64,000 bases of DNA from the NCBI RefSeq assembly GCF_027920545.1, contig NZ_CP115859.1, positions 1,978,001-2,042,000 of the forward strand, given 5' to 3'. Shown here in pieces: positions 7,838-15,682 of the stretch. Made by a program: the position numbers and the translations under genes. Numbering within the stretch: the first letter of the stretch is position 1; every line of letters starts with the position of its first letter. A model generated the notes under the pieces. It was not told the DNA's origin and made no database searches. It saw only the letters and a program-made list of their open reading frames with translations. Source of the DNA: Chryseobacterium camelliae (GTDB lineage Bacteria; Bacteroidota; Bacteroidia; Flavobacteriales; Weeksellaceae).

Positions 7838-8503
7838 ATGTTCAAAAAAATTTTAATCGCCGAAGACCACGAAATGGGCAGTCTTTCTGTCCAAAAAACA
7901 TTGGAGGATCTTAATATTCCGAAAGTTGACTATGTATATTATTGTGATGATGCCATGTCAAAAGTTCAAAAAGCCTTACGGGAAAACAATCCATATGATC
8001 TATTGATTACCGACCTTTCTTTTGAAGAAGATCATTACACACAAAACATTAAAGACGGGCAGGATTTAATTCAAAAAGTCAGGGAAATTCAACCGGCTCT
8101 CAAAGTGATTGTTTTTTCCGGCCAGCATAAATCGGGAATTATCGATTCGCTTTTTAAAAATTATCATATCAACGGGTATGTGCGAAAAGCCAGAAATGAC
8201 TCTAAAGAACTAAAAAAATCCATCGCTTCGGTTTTTATTAATGAAAATTATCTTTCGACAGACCTCAAGCAGGAAGTGAAAAAATTTAACAATTATGAGT
8301 TTTCTGCTTATGACATCACATTGGTAACCCTCCTTTCAAAAGGAATTTTACAGAAAAATATTCCTGTTCATCTTCAGGAAAAAGATATGAAACCGAATAG
8401 TTTAAGCAGTATCGAGAAAAAACTAAACAGCTTAAAAGAAGACCTTGAAGTAACCAGCAACGAACAATTGGTTGCTTTTTGTAAAGACATCGGAATTATT
8501 TAA
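7838..8503 (+). CDS. Response regulator, REC domain with divergent C-terminal HTH-like region
   Basis: 221 residues. The REC domain has acidic residues Glu9-Asp10, the phospho-acceptor Asp59 in LLITDLSF, a Ser in VFSGQ and the basic YVRKAR region. Residues about 145-221 (LVTLLSKGI to EQLVAFCKDIGII) take the place of a LuxR-type DNA-binding domain. They keep its helical spacing but lack the classical LuxR signature. The neighbouring palindrome pair TTACGG-N4-CCGTAA (5565-5580 and 8561-8576) flanks this two-component pair and is the obvious candidate target; that is inference. A strong terminator follows. Confidence 0.88.
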   Translation: MFKKILIAEDHEMGSLSVQKTLEDLNIPKVDYVYYCDDAMSKVQKALRENNPYDLLITDLSFEEDHYTQNIKDGQDLIQKVREIQPALKVIVFSGQHKSGIIDSLFKNYHINGYVRKARNDSKELKKSIASVFINENYLSTDLKQEVKKFNNYEFSAYDITLVTLLSKGILQKNIPVHLQEKDMKPNSLSSIEKKLNSLKEDLEVTSNEQLVAFCKDIGII

Positions 8504-8526
8504 TCCAGATTTTCTGAATAATATCA

Positions 8527-8558
8527 AAAACCTTTCATTTTTTTGAAAGGTTTTTTCG
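8527..8558 (+). terminator. Terminator after the response regulator
   Basis: The stem AAAACCTTTCA / TGAAAGGTTTT with a T6 loop is followed by a T-run. It separates the two-component genes from the promoter at 8561-8605. Confidence 0.85.
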
Positions 8559-8560
8559 TT

Positions 8561-8605
8561 TTACGGATTCCCGTAAGGAGACGCAAATTAATGCTCATAT
8601 TTTTG
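8561..8605 (+). promoter_or_regulatory. Promoter and operator of the nine-gene run
   Basis: The perfect palindrome TTACGG-ATTC-CCGTAA lies at 8561-8576. TATTTTTG at 8598-8605 is an exact TAnnTTTG -7 box. The palindrome centre is about 30 bases from the start of the box, so about -41 from the likely start near 8610. This is a classic place for an activator that contacts polymerase. The gene starts at 8628. Confidence 0.6.
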
Positions 8606-8627
8606 GAGTGTTAAATAAAAAACAATT

Positions 8628-8966
8628 ATGGGAAAATTTATTATTACTCAGAGAGTAAACAAAGAGTATCAGTTTAACCTGAAAGCCGCAAATGGCGAAA
8701 TTATTTTAACCAGCGAAGGCTATGTCCAAAAAGCATCTTGCCATAAAGGAGTAGAATCGGTGAGAATTAATTCTCAGGATGATTCAAGGTATGAGAGAAG
8801 AACTGCTGTAAACGGAAAAGAATATTTCGTCTTAAAAGCAAGAAACGGTGAGATCATTGGGAAAAGCCAGTTATACAACGCAAAATCGGGAATGGAAAAC
8901 GGAATTGCCTCCGTAAAGTCCAATGCTCCAACCGCCGAAATTGTTGATGAAACCCTAAAAAGCTAA
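8628..8966 (+). CDS. YegP-like DUF1508 protein
   Basis: 112 residues made of two tandem DUF1508 units: FNLKAANGEIILTSEGY at residues about 17-33, and FVLKARNGEIIGKSQLY at about 66-82. Each is followed by a G-(V/I)-x-SV turn. The YegP family is small, cytoplasmic and of unknown biochemical role. It is the first gene of a tight run ending at 14487, and the next gene starts four bases after its stop. Its promoter carries the palindrome described at 8561. Confidence 0.85.
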   Translation: MGKFIITQRVNKEYQFNLKAANGEIILTSEGYVQKASCHKGVESVRINSQDDSRYERRTAVNGKEYFVLKARNGEIIGKSQLYNAKSGMENGIASVKSNAPTAEIVDETLKS

Positions 8967-8970
8967 AAGT

Positions 8971-10038
8971 ATGGATCTTAAAATTAAACTTGAGCAGCTT
9001 CATCAAAAAGTCATTGGCTTAAAAGAGCAGATCGGAACTGAAGAAGCAACAAAAAATGCTTTTGTAATGCCTTTTATACAAATCTTAGGATATGATATAT
9101 TCAATCCGACAGAAGTTGTTCCCGAACATATTTGTGATATCGGAACCAAAAAGGGTGAAAAAGTAGATTATGTGATCAAAAACAATGATGAACCCATCTT
9201 CATTATAGAATGTAAGCACTGGAAAGAAAATGCGGATGCTCATAATTCTCAGCTTCATCGGTATTATCATGTTTCAAAAACACGATTCGGAGTGCTAACG
9301 AATGGGATTGTCTACAATTTTTATGCTGACCTTGAGAAGCCCAATATCATGGATGAAAAGCCTTTTCTTACCATAAATCTTGAAGACCTGAAAGACAGTG
9401 CAATAAAAATCCTGGAAAGCTTCACTAAAACCGGTTATAATCTGGAAGATATTTTAGGTTCTGCAGCAGCTTTAAAATACATCAAAGCGATCCGGAAAGA
9501 ATTTGAAAAAGAAATAGAAAACCCTTCAGATCAATTGGTCAAACTTTTAGTAAACCGCTTTTTTGACAAACCCATTAATGCTAACAGGCTCATTGCATTT
9601 AAGGAGTACACTAAAAAAGCATTAACCACATCCATCAACGAATCTATCAGCTTTAGACTAAAATCTGCCCTGAGTATCAATGAGCAAATCGAAAAGCATG
9701 ATGATAAAAACATACAGCCTGTTGACGAAAACAATGAAATCCCGAAATTCATTACGACTGAAGAAGAATCTGAAGGATTCCAAATCGTGAAAGCAATCCT
9801 GAGAGAAAAAATTCCTTCAGAAAGAATTGCACCAAGAGATACCCAGTCTTATTTTGGAGTTTTGCTGGATGACAACAACAGAAAGCCGATCTGCAGGCTG
9901 CATTTTAATACAACCAATAAATATCTGGAGCTATTTCATAATGGAAAAGATGCCGGAGAAAAAATGCCGCTAAATGATCTTGATGAAATTTATAATTATC
10001 GAAATGAGCTTCATCAGACGTTAGAAATCTATAATTAA
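8971..10038 (+). CDS. PD-(D/E)XK nuclease-like protein with HsdR-type N-terminal domain
   Basis: 355 residues. The N-terminal 150 residues resemble the type I restriction HsdR N-terminal nuclease domain. The motif pattern is an upstream acidic residue, then VDYVI with Asp66, and IFIIECKHW with Glu80-Cys-Lys82, which gives the D...ExK catalytic set. The remainder is helical with a C-terminal domain (about 260-350) ending in short beta motifs. No helicase motor or methyltransferase is nearby, so it is not a complete restriction system. It may be a nuclease effector or a protein that only keeps the fold. It sits inside the nine-gene run, four bases from each neighbour. Confidence 0.8.
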   Translation: MDLKIKLEQLHQKVIGLKEQIGTEEATKNAFVMPFIQILGYDIFNPTEVVPEHICDIGTKKGEKVDYVIKNNDEPIFIIECKHWKENADAHNSQLHRYYHVSKTRFGVLTNGIVYNFYADLEKPNIMDEKPFLTINLEDLKDSAIKILESFTKTGYNLEDILGSAAALKYIKAIRKEFEKEIENPSDQLVKLLVNRFFDKPINANRLIAFKEYTKKALTTSINESISFRLKSALSINEQIEKHDDKNIQPVDENNEIPKFITTEEESEGFQIVKAILREKIPSERIAPRDTQSYFGVLLDDNNRKPICRLHFNTTNKYLELFHNGKDAGEKMPLNDLDEIYNYRNELHQTLEIYN

Positions 10039-10042
10039 AAAC

Positions 10043-10558
10043 ATGAAAAGACTAATACCATTTATTATACTTACATTCAGTTTATTTCTTTTAAACTCTT
10101 GTTTTAAAGCCAATGATAATGTAGGACATGACGGAAGATGTACAGGTTCCGCATATTGTACGGCCTGTTCAAACTGTTCTCGATGCGGACATTGCAGCAG
10201 CGGTGGAACCTGCGGCGTTTGTGGTGGCGGTTCCGGAAGCAACTCTTCTTCCGGAAGTTCTGCCAAAAGAAGCAAATCCAAGAAAAACAAATCATCAGAT
10301 TCTTATAAGGCATCAAAAACAAAATCCAATAAACCACCAAAAGTATTTATTGATAAGGTAAATGTCAACGTCAACTCCAACAGATATATTGCAGGAATTT
10401 CAACAACCAATATTTACGAAAAGCCCTCTTTCAAATCTAAAATAATAGCCATAGTTCCTAAAAACACAAAGCTAATCCAGGTTTCAAAGCAAAACTCCTG
10501 GTACAAAGTAAAAAAGGATGGGAAAATGGGATATGTTCATTATAAGGATATAAAGTAA
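10043..10558 (+). CDS. Cys-rich lipoprotein with SH3-like domain
   Basis: 171 residues. The lipoprotein signal ends LLNSC with lipidation Cys20. Residues 33-60 hold eight cysteines (33, 39, 42, 45, 48, 51, 57, 60), mostly spaced by two residues. A Gly/Ser then Lys/Ser-rich linker follows. The C-terminal 60 residues form a bacterial SH3-like domain (NIYEKPSFKSKIIAIV, WYKVKKDGKMGYVH). Such domains often bind peptidoglycan or peptides outside the membrane. The cysteine cluster could bind metal or form disulfides. The gene overlaps no neighbour; gaps are 4 and 17 bases. Confidence 0.8.
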   Translation: MKRLIPFIILTFSLFLLNSCFKANDNVGHDGRCTGSAYCTACSNCSRCGHCSSGGTCGVCGGGSGSNSSSGSSAKRSKSKKNKSSDSYKASKTKSNKPPKVFIDKVNVNVNSNRYIAGISTTNIYEKPSFKSKIIAIVPKNTKLIQVSKQNSWYKVKKDGKMGYVHYKDIK

Positions 10559-10575
10559 CTAAAAAACAAAACAAC

Positions 10576-11202
10576 ATGAATCTAAAAAAATTTTTAAATG
10601 AAGAACAAGATCCAAAAGCAGTAGAAAAATTTTTGGAGAGAATCAACAGCCTCCTTACCTCTCAGGAATTTGTAGAATATATTGCTGTTCAGAAAAAACC
10701 AGCTCTTAATTTATCTCCTGATTGTATTGCCCTTACCAATAGAAGAATTATTTTTTGTAGACCTAAAACCTTCGGTTTATCAATGGATTTTCAGGACTAC
10801 AGTTGGGTGGATATTGCAGATTGCCATATTAAAGAAGGAATAATAGGTTCCACTTTTATGATGAGAACAACAAGAAATCTTACCAATATGATGGATTATC
10901 TTCCAAAAGCACAAGCCAGAAAATTATATCAATATGCTCAGGAGATTGAAGAACAGATGAGAGGTGTAAGGCGAGAAAAAGATTTAGAGACAAGAAGAGC
11001 TTCTGCAGGTGGCGTTACAGTGAATAATACAACACCAATCATCGCACAACCCCAACAATTTCAGCAACAGCAAAAACCATTATTAATAGAAAATGAAGAT
11101 CTTTTTGCTCTTTTACAGAAATTAAAAGGTTTAATGGAAAACGGAATAATCTCTCCCGAAGAGTTTGAAGAAAAAAAGAACGAAATTTTATCAAGAGTAT
11201 AA
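10576..11202 (+). CDS. PH-like domain protein with C-terminal SHOCT motif
   Basis: 208 residues. Residues about 30-130 look like a bacterial PH domain of the YokE type (DCIALTNRRIIFCRP, DYSWVDIADCHIKEG). A Gln-rich linker (about 155-170) leads to a SHOCT motif at about 175-206 (LLQKLKGLMENGIISPEEFEEKK). SHOCT helices occur at protein termini and are thought to promote oligomerisation. No signal peptide or TM segment was seen, so it is likely cytoplasmic or membrane-peripheral. The TM2 gene follows four bases later. Confidence 0.82.
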   Translation: MNLKKFLNEEQDPKAVEKFLERINSLLTSQEFVEYIAVQKKPALNLSPDCIALTNRRIIFCRPKTFGLSMDFQDYSWVDIADCHIKEGIIGSTFMMRTTRNLTNMMDYLPKAQARKLYQYAQEIEEQMRGVRREKDLETRRASAGGVTVNNTTPIIAQPQQFQQQQKPLLIENEDLFALLQKLKGLMENGIISPEEFEEKKNEILSRV

Positions 11203-11206
11203 ACCT

Positions 11207-11422
11207 ATGAAATCGAAATTCACTACCGCACTATTAGCCTTTTTCTTAGGAGGATTAGGCATTCACAGATTTTATTTGGGACAAAATAGCAGAGGAATAC
11301 TTTATCTGTTATTTTGTTGGACTTTCATTCCTGCATTGATTGCCCTTTTCGATTTTTTTGTCTTCATTTTTATGTCCGAAGACAATTTTAATTACAAATA
11401 TAATCTCAAAACAGGATTTTAA
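11207..11422 (+). CDS. TM2 domain membrane protein
   Basis: 71 residues from ATG 11207. A start at 11165 would overlap the previous gene by 38 bases and is unlikely. The TM2 hallmark is plain: LLAFFLGGLGIHRFYLGQ, then GILYLLF and the second helix ending FDFFVFIFMSEDNFN. Two helices with a short polar turn are expected. TM2 proteins are common small membrane partners of unknown activity and recur next to PH/SHOCT proteins. Confidence 0.88.
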   Translation: MKSKFTTALLAFFLGGLGIHRFYLGQNSRGILYLLFCWTFIPALIALFDFFVFIFMSEDNFNYKYNLKTGF

Positions 11423-11433
11423 AAACAAAAAGT

Positions 11434-11841
11434 ATGAAACCATTCCTCAATTTTTGTGCGCTATGTTGTTTCATTGGTATTTTCAGACTTCCCATAGAAT
11501 ATTATACTTTTCTCAGAATCCTTATTTCCATTGGAGCTTTATTGGTCTTATACAATACTTTAAGCTTTAAACAGCATTATTTAAGTATAATTTTTCTTGT
11601 CATCCTTATTCTTTTCAATCCCGTTTTTCCTATTTATTTATATCGAAAAAGTTTATGGATTCCAATTGATACCATAACGGGAATTTTATTTCTGTTGATC
11701 AATTTCCTAGAAAAACTAATACATAAAAAGGAAGAAGAAATTACTGAAGAACCTCTTGAGCATTCGATCCCGATACATCAAAGAACTGTTACAAGAGACA
11801 GAATCGTTAATCCTAAAAAAACAAAAGAAGAAAAAACATAA
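11434..11841 (+). CDS. Small multi-pass membrane protein, unknown function
   Basis: 135 residues with three or four hydrophobic helices in the first 95 residues (CALCCFIGIFRLP, LRILISIGALLVLY, LSIIFLVILILFNPVFPIYLY, TITGILFLLINFLEKL). A charged cytoplasmic-looking tail rich in Lys and Glu follows. It resembles small membrane proteins of the DUF6804 kind from memory, but I am not certain. Its stop codon overlaps the next start by one base (TAATG), showing translational coupling to the TerB-like gene. Confidence 0.65.
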   Translation: MKPFLNFCALCCFIGIFRLPIEYYTFLRILISIGALLVLYNTLSFKQHYLSIIFLVILILFNPVFPIYLYRKSLWIPIDTITGILFLLINFLEKLIHKKEEEITEEPLEHSIPIHQRTVTRDRIVNPKKTKEEKT

Positions 11842-12248
11842 TGGAAAGTAATCAAATAACCGAAAATCTCAAAGCTCATTTTTTAAGATTATATCAAATG
11901 GCTGTCTGTGATGAAGATTTCAGCACCTTAGAATTAAAAATGCTTTATAAATGTGCAGAAGAAAGAGGTATCTCATCCAAGCATCTGGACAAAATTCTTT
12001 TGAAACCCATTAATTTAAAATCATTAATTCCGCAAACAATTGATGAAAAAGTAGACTATCTGTATGATCTTACACTCATGATTTGGGCAAATGGAATTAT
12101 TTCCCCAAATGAATATTCCGCCCTACAAAAATATGTCCGCATGTTCGGTTTTCTGGAAGAAAATGAAACTGCAATTGTTGATTATCTTATTGAAGCCGTC
12201 AGAATCGGGAAAAATAAAAAAGAAATTTTATATGAATTAAAAAACTAA
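11841..12248 (+). CDS. TerB-like helical protein
   Basis: 135 residues, all helical. The pattern LRLYQMAVCDEDFSTLELKMLYKCAEERGIS followed by a second acidic repeat (LMIWANGIISPNEYSALQKYVRMFGF) fits the TerB/DjlA-N fold, in which paired acidic helices can bind metal. TerB proteins belong to membrane-associated stress complexes together with vWA proteins, and both occur in this run. It starts on the last base of the preceding stop codon. Confidence 0.72.
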   Translation: MESNQITENLKAHFLRLYQMAVCDEDFSTLELKMLYKCAEERGISSKHLDKILLKPINLKSLIPQTIDEKVDYLYDLTLMIWANGIISPNEYSALQKYVRMFGFLEENETAIVDYLIEAVRIGKNKKEILYELKN

Positions 12249-12254
12249 CCCGCC

Positions 12255-13595
12255 ATGGATACAGCCAGTATAAAAAATTTATTTAGATTAAAATCTATCC
12301 CTACAGAACCCAAACAAGAGCAGCTTCCAAAAACAGAAGCCATTCCGAACGAAGAGTCTCTCGAAGAAAGCCGGAAAAGAACCTATCACGAGTCAGGATA
12401 CAGAGACAGTTCACGAACCAATGGAAACCACTCTACCCTTTCAATTTGTCTTGATGTTGTATATTCAAAATTTCAAAACGAAGAGAAAGAAATGGTTGAA
12501 AAGCAGCAAAAATTAAAAGAATCTTATGTTAATGAGCAAAAAAACCGGGAAACAGAGATCAAAGCCTTAACCGTTTCACAGGAAAACAAAGAGGAACAAC
12601 TGAGAAATAAAAACAAAGAAATCGAAAATCATCAGAATACCATTGAAAGCTTAAAAGCCGAAATCCTTGATCTTCCAAGAAATCCGGAAAAGTATAATGT
12701 AAAAGCGACAAAAGGAGCTTCAGCAAAATTCTGGATTGGATTAATTCTTCTGATTCCCATCACTTTATATTTAGCAACATTTTATATTTCAACGTCTTAT
12801 TCGGCATTTTTTAAAAGTTTTGATGCAAAAAGCACTGTCATTCAAAGTGTTTTAGATGCAAATGCATGGATGAAAGCATGGTATGATGGTTTTATAGAAG
12901 TAGCCTTCGTTACTTTAATTCCGTTTGTATTTCTGGGATTAGGATTTCTGATTCATATGTTTGGTGAAAATAAAACCAGAGCCAATTATATCAAATTGGG
13001 GTTATTATTTATCGTGACATTTGTTTTCGACTCCATTCTAGCCTATGAAATTGAATCAAAATTATATGAATTAAACAAAACTTTTGATTCGCCACCCTTT
13101 GATCTTAAAATAGCCTTTACCAAAATTCAGTTTTGGGGAATTATTTTCGCCGGATTTATTGTTTACATTATTTGGGGGCTTGTTTTTGATTTTGTCATGA
13201 AAGAACATCGGGAAAAAGACAAAATCAAAAGTGAACTGGAAATCAGACAGAAAAAAGTAATTTCTCTTTCAGAAAAGATCAATGTTTTAAAAAAAGAAAT
13301 TGAAGAAGTTATCACCAATATTGCTAACACAAAGGAGCTCATCATCAAAACACGCGGGAGAATCGAAGAGCTTCAGAATATCATTGACGGAGTGATCATT
13401 CCAACCAAAGATTATAAATTATATGCATCAGAATATGTTCAGGGCTGGATCACTTTTATTGGAGAGAAAATTGCAGTTTCAAGAACAGAAAAACAAACGA
13501 TGATCGATGATTGTATCGCAACATACAATACCAATCTGGAAAACGTTGGCGCCAATTCTGATGGTCAAAATTTAGTTTATTTATCATCTTTATAA
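12255..13595 (+). CDS. Coiled-coil protein with four TM helices
   Basis: 446 residues; the family is not recognised. Order: a disordered, Glu/Lys/Arg-rich N-terminus (1-65), a coiled coil (about 75-135), and TM helices near 158-180, 215-237, 245-266 and 288-312. A second coiled coil spans about 315-385, followed by a globular C-terminus. No signal peptide is present, so both coils should be cytoplasmic, giving a hairpin-like scaffold anchored by four helices. This shape suits assembly of the neighbouring PH, TM2 and TerB proteins at the membrane. The start follows the TerB-like gene by six bases. Confidence 0.7.
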   Translation: MDTASIKNLFRLKSIPTEPKQEQLPKTEAIPNEESLEESRKRTYHESGYRDSSRTNGNHSTLSICLDVVYSKFQNEEKEMVEKQQKLKESYVNEQKNRETEIKALTVSQENKEEQLRNKNKEIENHQNTIESLKAEILDLPRNPEKYNVKATKGASAKFWIGLILLIPITLYLATFYISTSYSAFFKSFDAKSTVIQSVLDANAWMKAWYDGFIEVAFVTLIPFVFLGLGFLIHMFGENKTRANYIKLGLLFIVTFVFDSILAYEIESKLYELNKTFDSPPFDLKIAFTKIQFWGIIFAGFIVYIIWGLVFDFVMKEHREKDKIKSELEIRQKKVISLSEKINVLKKEIEEVITNIANTKELIIKTRGRIEELQNIIDGVIIPTKDYKLYASEYVQGWITFIGEKIAVSRTEKQTMIDDCIATYNTNLENVGANSDGQNLVYLSSL

Positions 13596-13605
13596 ATCCC
13601 AGATT

Positions 13606-14487
13606 ATGAAAAAGATATTTTATTTATTAATGATTATTTCTTTAGCTTCTTGCAAAAAAACTCCAACTCCACCACCTTGTACAAATTGTCCACCTGAAGT
13701 CGATTTAAACAATATCAATGTTAGTATTTTAATTGATTTATCCGATAGAATAGATCCCGCAACCAATCCGAATCCCACAATGGAATATTTTCAACGCGAT
13801 ATCGAATACATCAAAGCCATTGAAAAAGGATTTTTAAACCATATTAAATCAAAGAAAATTATTACCTATGATGATCAGATGCAGGTCTTCTTTAACCCTG
13901 AACCTTCCGATCCAAAGATGAATGAGTTTACAAAAGATCTGAAAATCTCTTTCGATAAAAATACACAACGAAATTATTTTGATCTGGTTGATAAAAAATA
14001 TTCAGAATTACCTTTAAATATTTATCAGTCAGCTATAAAGGACGGAAAATATGTCGGCTCGGATATTTGGGAATTTTTCAGAAATAAGGTTAAAGATTAT
14101 TGTATAAAAAGTGACCAGAGAAATATCCTTTTCATTTTGACTGACGGATATATGTATCATGATGATTCTAAATTTTCACAAGAAAACAAAACATCATATT
14201 TAACTTCAAAATTGATAAAATCCAACAACCTCACAACTACAGATTTTAAAGATATTATCGAAAAAAACAAATTTGGTTTTGTAAAAGCCAATGATAATCT
14301 GAATAATCTCGAGGTTATCGTATTAGGAATCAACCCTGAAAAAGGAAATCCGTTTGAAGAAGCCGTGATTAAGGAATACTGGGAAAACTGGTTTAAAGAA
14401 ATGAAAATCAAAAATTACCAGATCAAATCTGCAGACCTTCCTTCTAATCTGGAACCTATTATCTTAAAAGTAATTTCAGGAAAATAA
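13606..14487 (+). CDS. vWA-like lipoprotein
   Basis: 293 residues. The signal sequence ends SLASCKK with lipidation Cys16, then a Pro/Cys stretch (PTPPPCTNCPP). Residue 39 onward begins a von Willebrand A-type fold: VSILIDLSDRID supplies D44-x-S46-x-R48 instead of the usual DxSxS, and later RNILFILTDGYMY matches the second MIDAS strand. The metal site may therefore be altered. A nuclease-free, extracytoplasmic adhesion or sensing role is likely. It is the last gene of the run, followed by a shared terminator. Confidence 0.72.
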   Translation: MKKIFYLLMIISLASCKKTPTPPPCTNCPPEVDLNNINVSILIDLSDRIDPATNPNPTMEYFQRDIEYIKAIEKGFLNHIKSKKIITYDDQMQVFFNPEPSDPKMNEFTKDLKISFDKNTQRNYFDLVDKKYSELPLNIYQSAIKDGKYVGSDIWEFFRNKVKDYCIKSDQRNILFILTDGYMYHDDSKFSQENKTSYLTSKLIKSNNLTTTDFKDIIEKNKFGFVKANDNLNNLEVIVLGINPEKGNPFEEAVIKEYWENWFKEMKIKNYQIKSADLPSNLEPIILKVISGK

Positions 14488-14510
14488 AAACACTCCATAT
14501 ATATTTAACT

Positions 14511-14550
14511 ATTAAAAAAAGCGAGGAAATAATTTTTCTCGCTTTGTCTT
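14511..14550. terminator. Bidirectional terminator
   Basis: The stem AAAGCGAG (14518-14525) with CTCGCTTT (14538-14545) extends inward with one bulge. The plus strand has GTCTTTATTTT downstream and the minus strand has a T7 run, so it can end both the vWA gene and the convergent elaA-like gene. Confidence 0.8.
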
Positions 14551-14999
14551 TATTTTCTCAACATTTCCGTATGCGGAATATTATCTTCCAGATATTTTTT
14601 TCCGGTATCTTCAAACCCGAAATCGCTATAGAATTTCAATAAATAATCCTGTGCTGAAATCCTGATTTCCGAAGTATGAAAACGGTTTTCTATGGTTTCT
14701 ACAGCATATTGTATTAATAATTTCCCCAGGCTTTTTCCTCTGGCTTTCTCTGTCGTCAAAACTCTTCCGATAGAAGCTTCATCATATTTTATTCCTCTGT
14801 TGAAAATTCTACAGTTTGCTAAAACTTCTCCATTCTCTTCAGCCCAGATATGAACGGCTTTCTGATCATAATTATCCAGATCAGGGTAAGGACAATTCTG
14901 TTCGATCACAAAAACATCTATTCTCGCTTTTAAAACCGCATACAATTCAGGAACAGTAAATTCCTCAAAGGTTTTAATTTTCCAGATTACATTACTCAT
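14550..14999 (-). CDS. GNAT acetyltransferase, ElaA family
   Basis: 149 residues from ATG 14999 (a TTG lies one codon upstream). The N-terminal LYAVLKARIDVFVIEQNCPYPDLDNYD is characteristic of ElaA-type GNATs, and the acetyl-CoA loop region is RVLTTEKARGKSLGKLL. The substrate is not known for the family. The start overlaps the stop of ysxC by eight bases (ATGAGTAA), so the two are coupled. Confidence 0.88.
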   Translation of the reverse strand: MSNVIWKIKTFEEFTVPELYAVLKARIDVFVIEQNCPYPDLDNYDQKAVHIWAEENGEVLANCRIFNRGIKYDEASIGRVLTTEKARGKSLGKLLIQYAVETIENRFHTSEIRISAQDYLLKFYSDFGFEDTGKKYLEDNIPHTEMLRK

Positions 15000-15615
15000 C
15001 AAAACTTACACTATTATTAATCAGAAACTCATTTGTTTTCTGAATAAAATTGAGAATCTCCTCTCCTCCTACTTTCTTTTCCGCAGAAGTCACATACAAC
15101 TCCGGAAGGTCTTCCCAGGTTTTATGAAGTTCCGCTTTATAATCCTCTACATTTTTAATCGCAACATTTGGTTTCAGCTTATCTACTTTTGTAAATACAA
15201 TTGAAAACGGAACTCCGCTTTCTCCACACCATTGAATAAACTCCAGATCAATCGCCTGAGGTTTATGCCTGGAATCTACCAACACAAAAAGATTAACTAA
15301 ATTCCTCCTGTTTAAAATATAATTGGTGATCAATTTTTCAAAATCTTTTCTGATGGACTTGGAGACTTTTGCGTATCCGTATCCCGGCAAATCCGTCAGG
15401 TACCAACTGTCATTAACGATAAAATGATTAATAAGCTGAGTTTTTCCGGGAGTCTGCGAAGTTTTTGCCAGATCTTTATGATTCATCATTGCATTAATCA
15501 GTGACGATTTTCCAACATTAGATCTTCCGATAAAAGCATATTCGGGAATTGTAGGTTCCGGGCAATCCTGCCATTTTCCGCTACTTTTTACAAACGTTGC
15601 TGTTTTAATAACCAT
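14992..15615 (-). CDS. ysxC: Ribosome-biogenesis GTPase YsxC/EngB
   Basis: 207 residues. The G1 loop GRSNVGKSS is at residues 30-38, followed by a G2 threonine in TPGKT, G3 DLPGYGYAKV, G4 TKVD and G5 TSAEK, all in place for the YihA/YsxC family. The protein helps late assembly of the 50S subunit and is usually essential. It has its own unit with the downstream elaA-like gene. The terminator hairpin just upstream belongs to the alpha/beta hydrolase. Confidence 0.95.
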   Translation of the reverse strand: MVIKTATFVKSSGKWQDCPEPTIPEYAFIGRSNVGKSSLINAMMNHKDLAKTSQTPGKTQLINHFIVNDSWYLTDLPGYGYAKVSKSIRKDFEKLITNYILNRRNLVNLFVLVDSRHKPQAIDLEFIQWCGESGVPFSIVFTKVDKLKPNVAIKNVEDYKAELHKTWEDLPELYVTSAEKKVGGEEILNFIQKTNEFLINNSVSFDE

Positions 15616-15634
15616 TTTTTAGAATATTTTAGAA

Positions 15635-15666
15635 AAACAAACCATTAAGAAAAAGCTCTTAATGGT
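15635..15666 (-). terminator. Terminator of the alpha/beta hydrolase gene
   Basis: A perfect 10-bp stem, ACCATTAAGA (15641-15650) with TCTTAATGGT (15657-15666), continues on the minus strand into TTGTTTTTC. Confidence 0.75.
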
Positions 15667-15682
15667 CATTTTTTATTTTAAT

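Noticed and set aside
8971..10038. Complete type I restriction system
   Set aside because: Only an HsdR-like nuclease domain is present; no helicase motor, HsdM or HsdS gene is nearby.
10021..10290. 89-codon minus-strand frame with Leu/Pro runs
   Set aside because: It is the reverse complement of the Cys/Gly/Ser-rich part of the SH3 lipoprotein gene.
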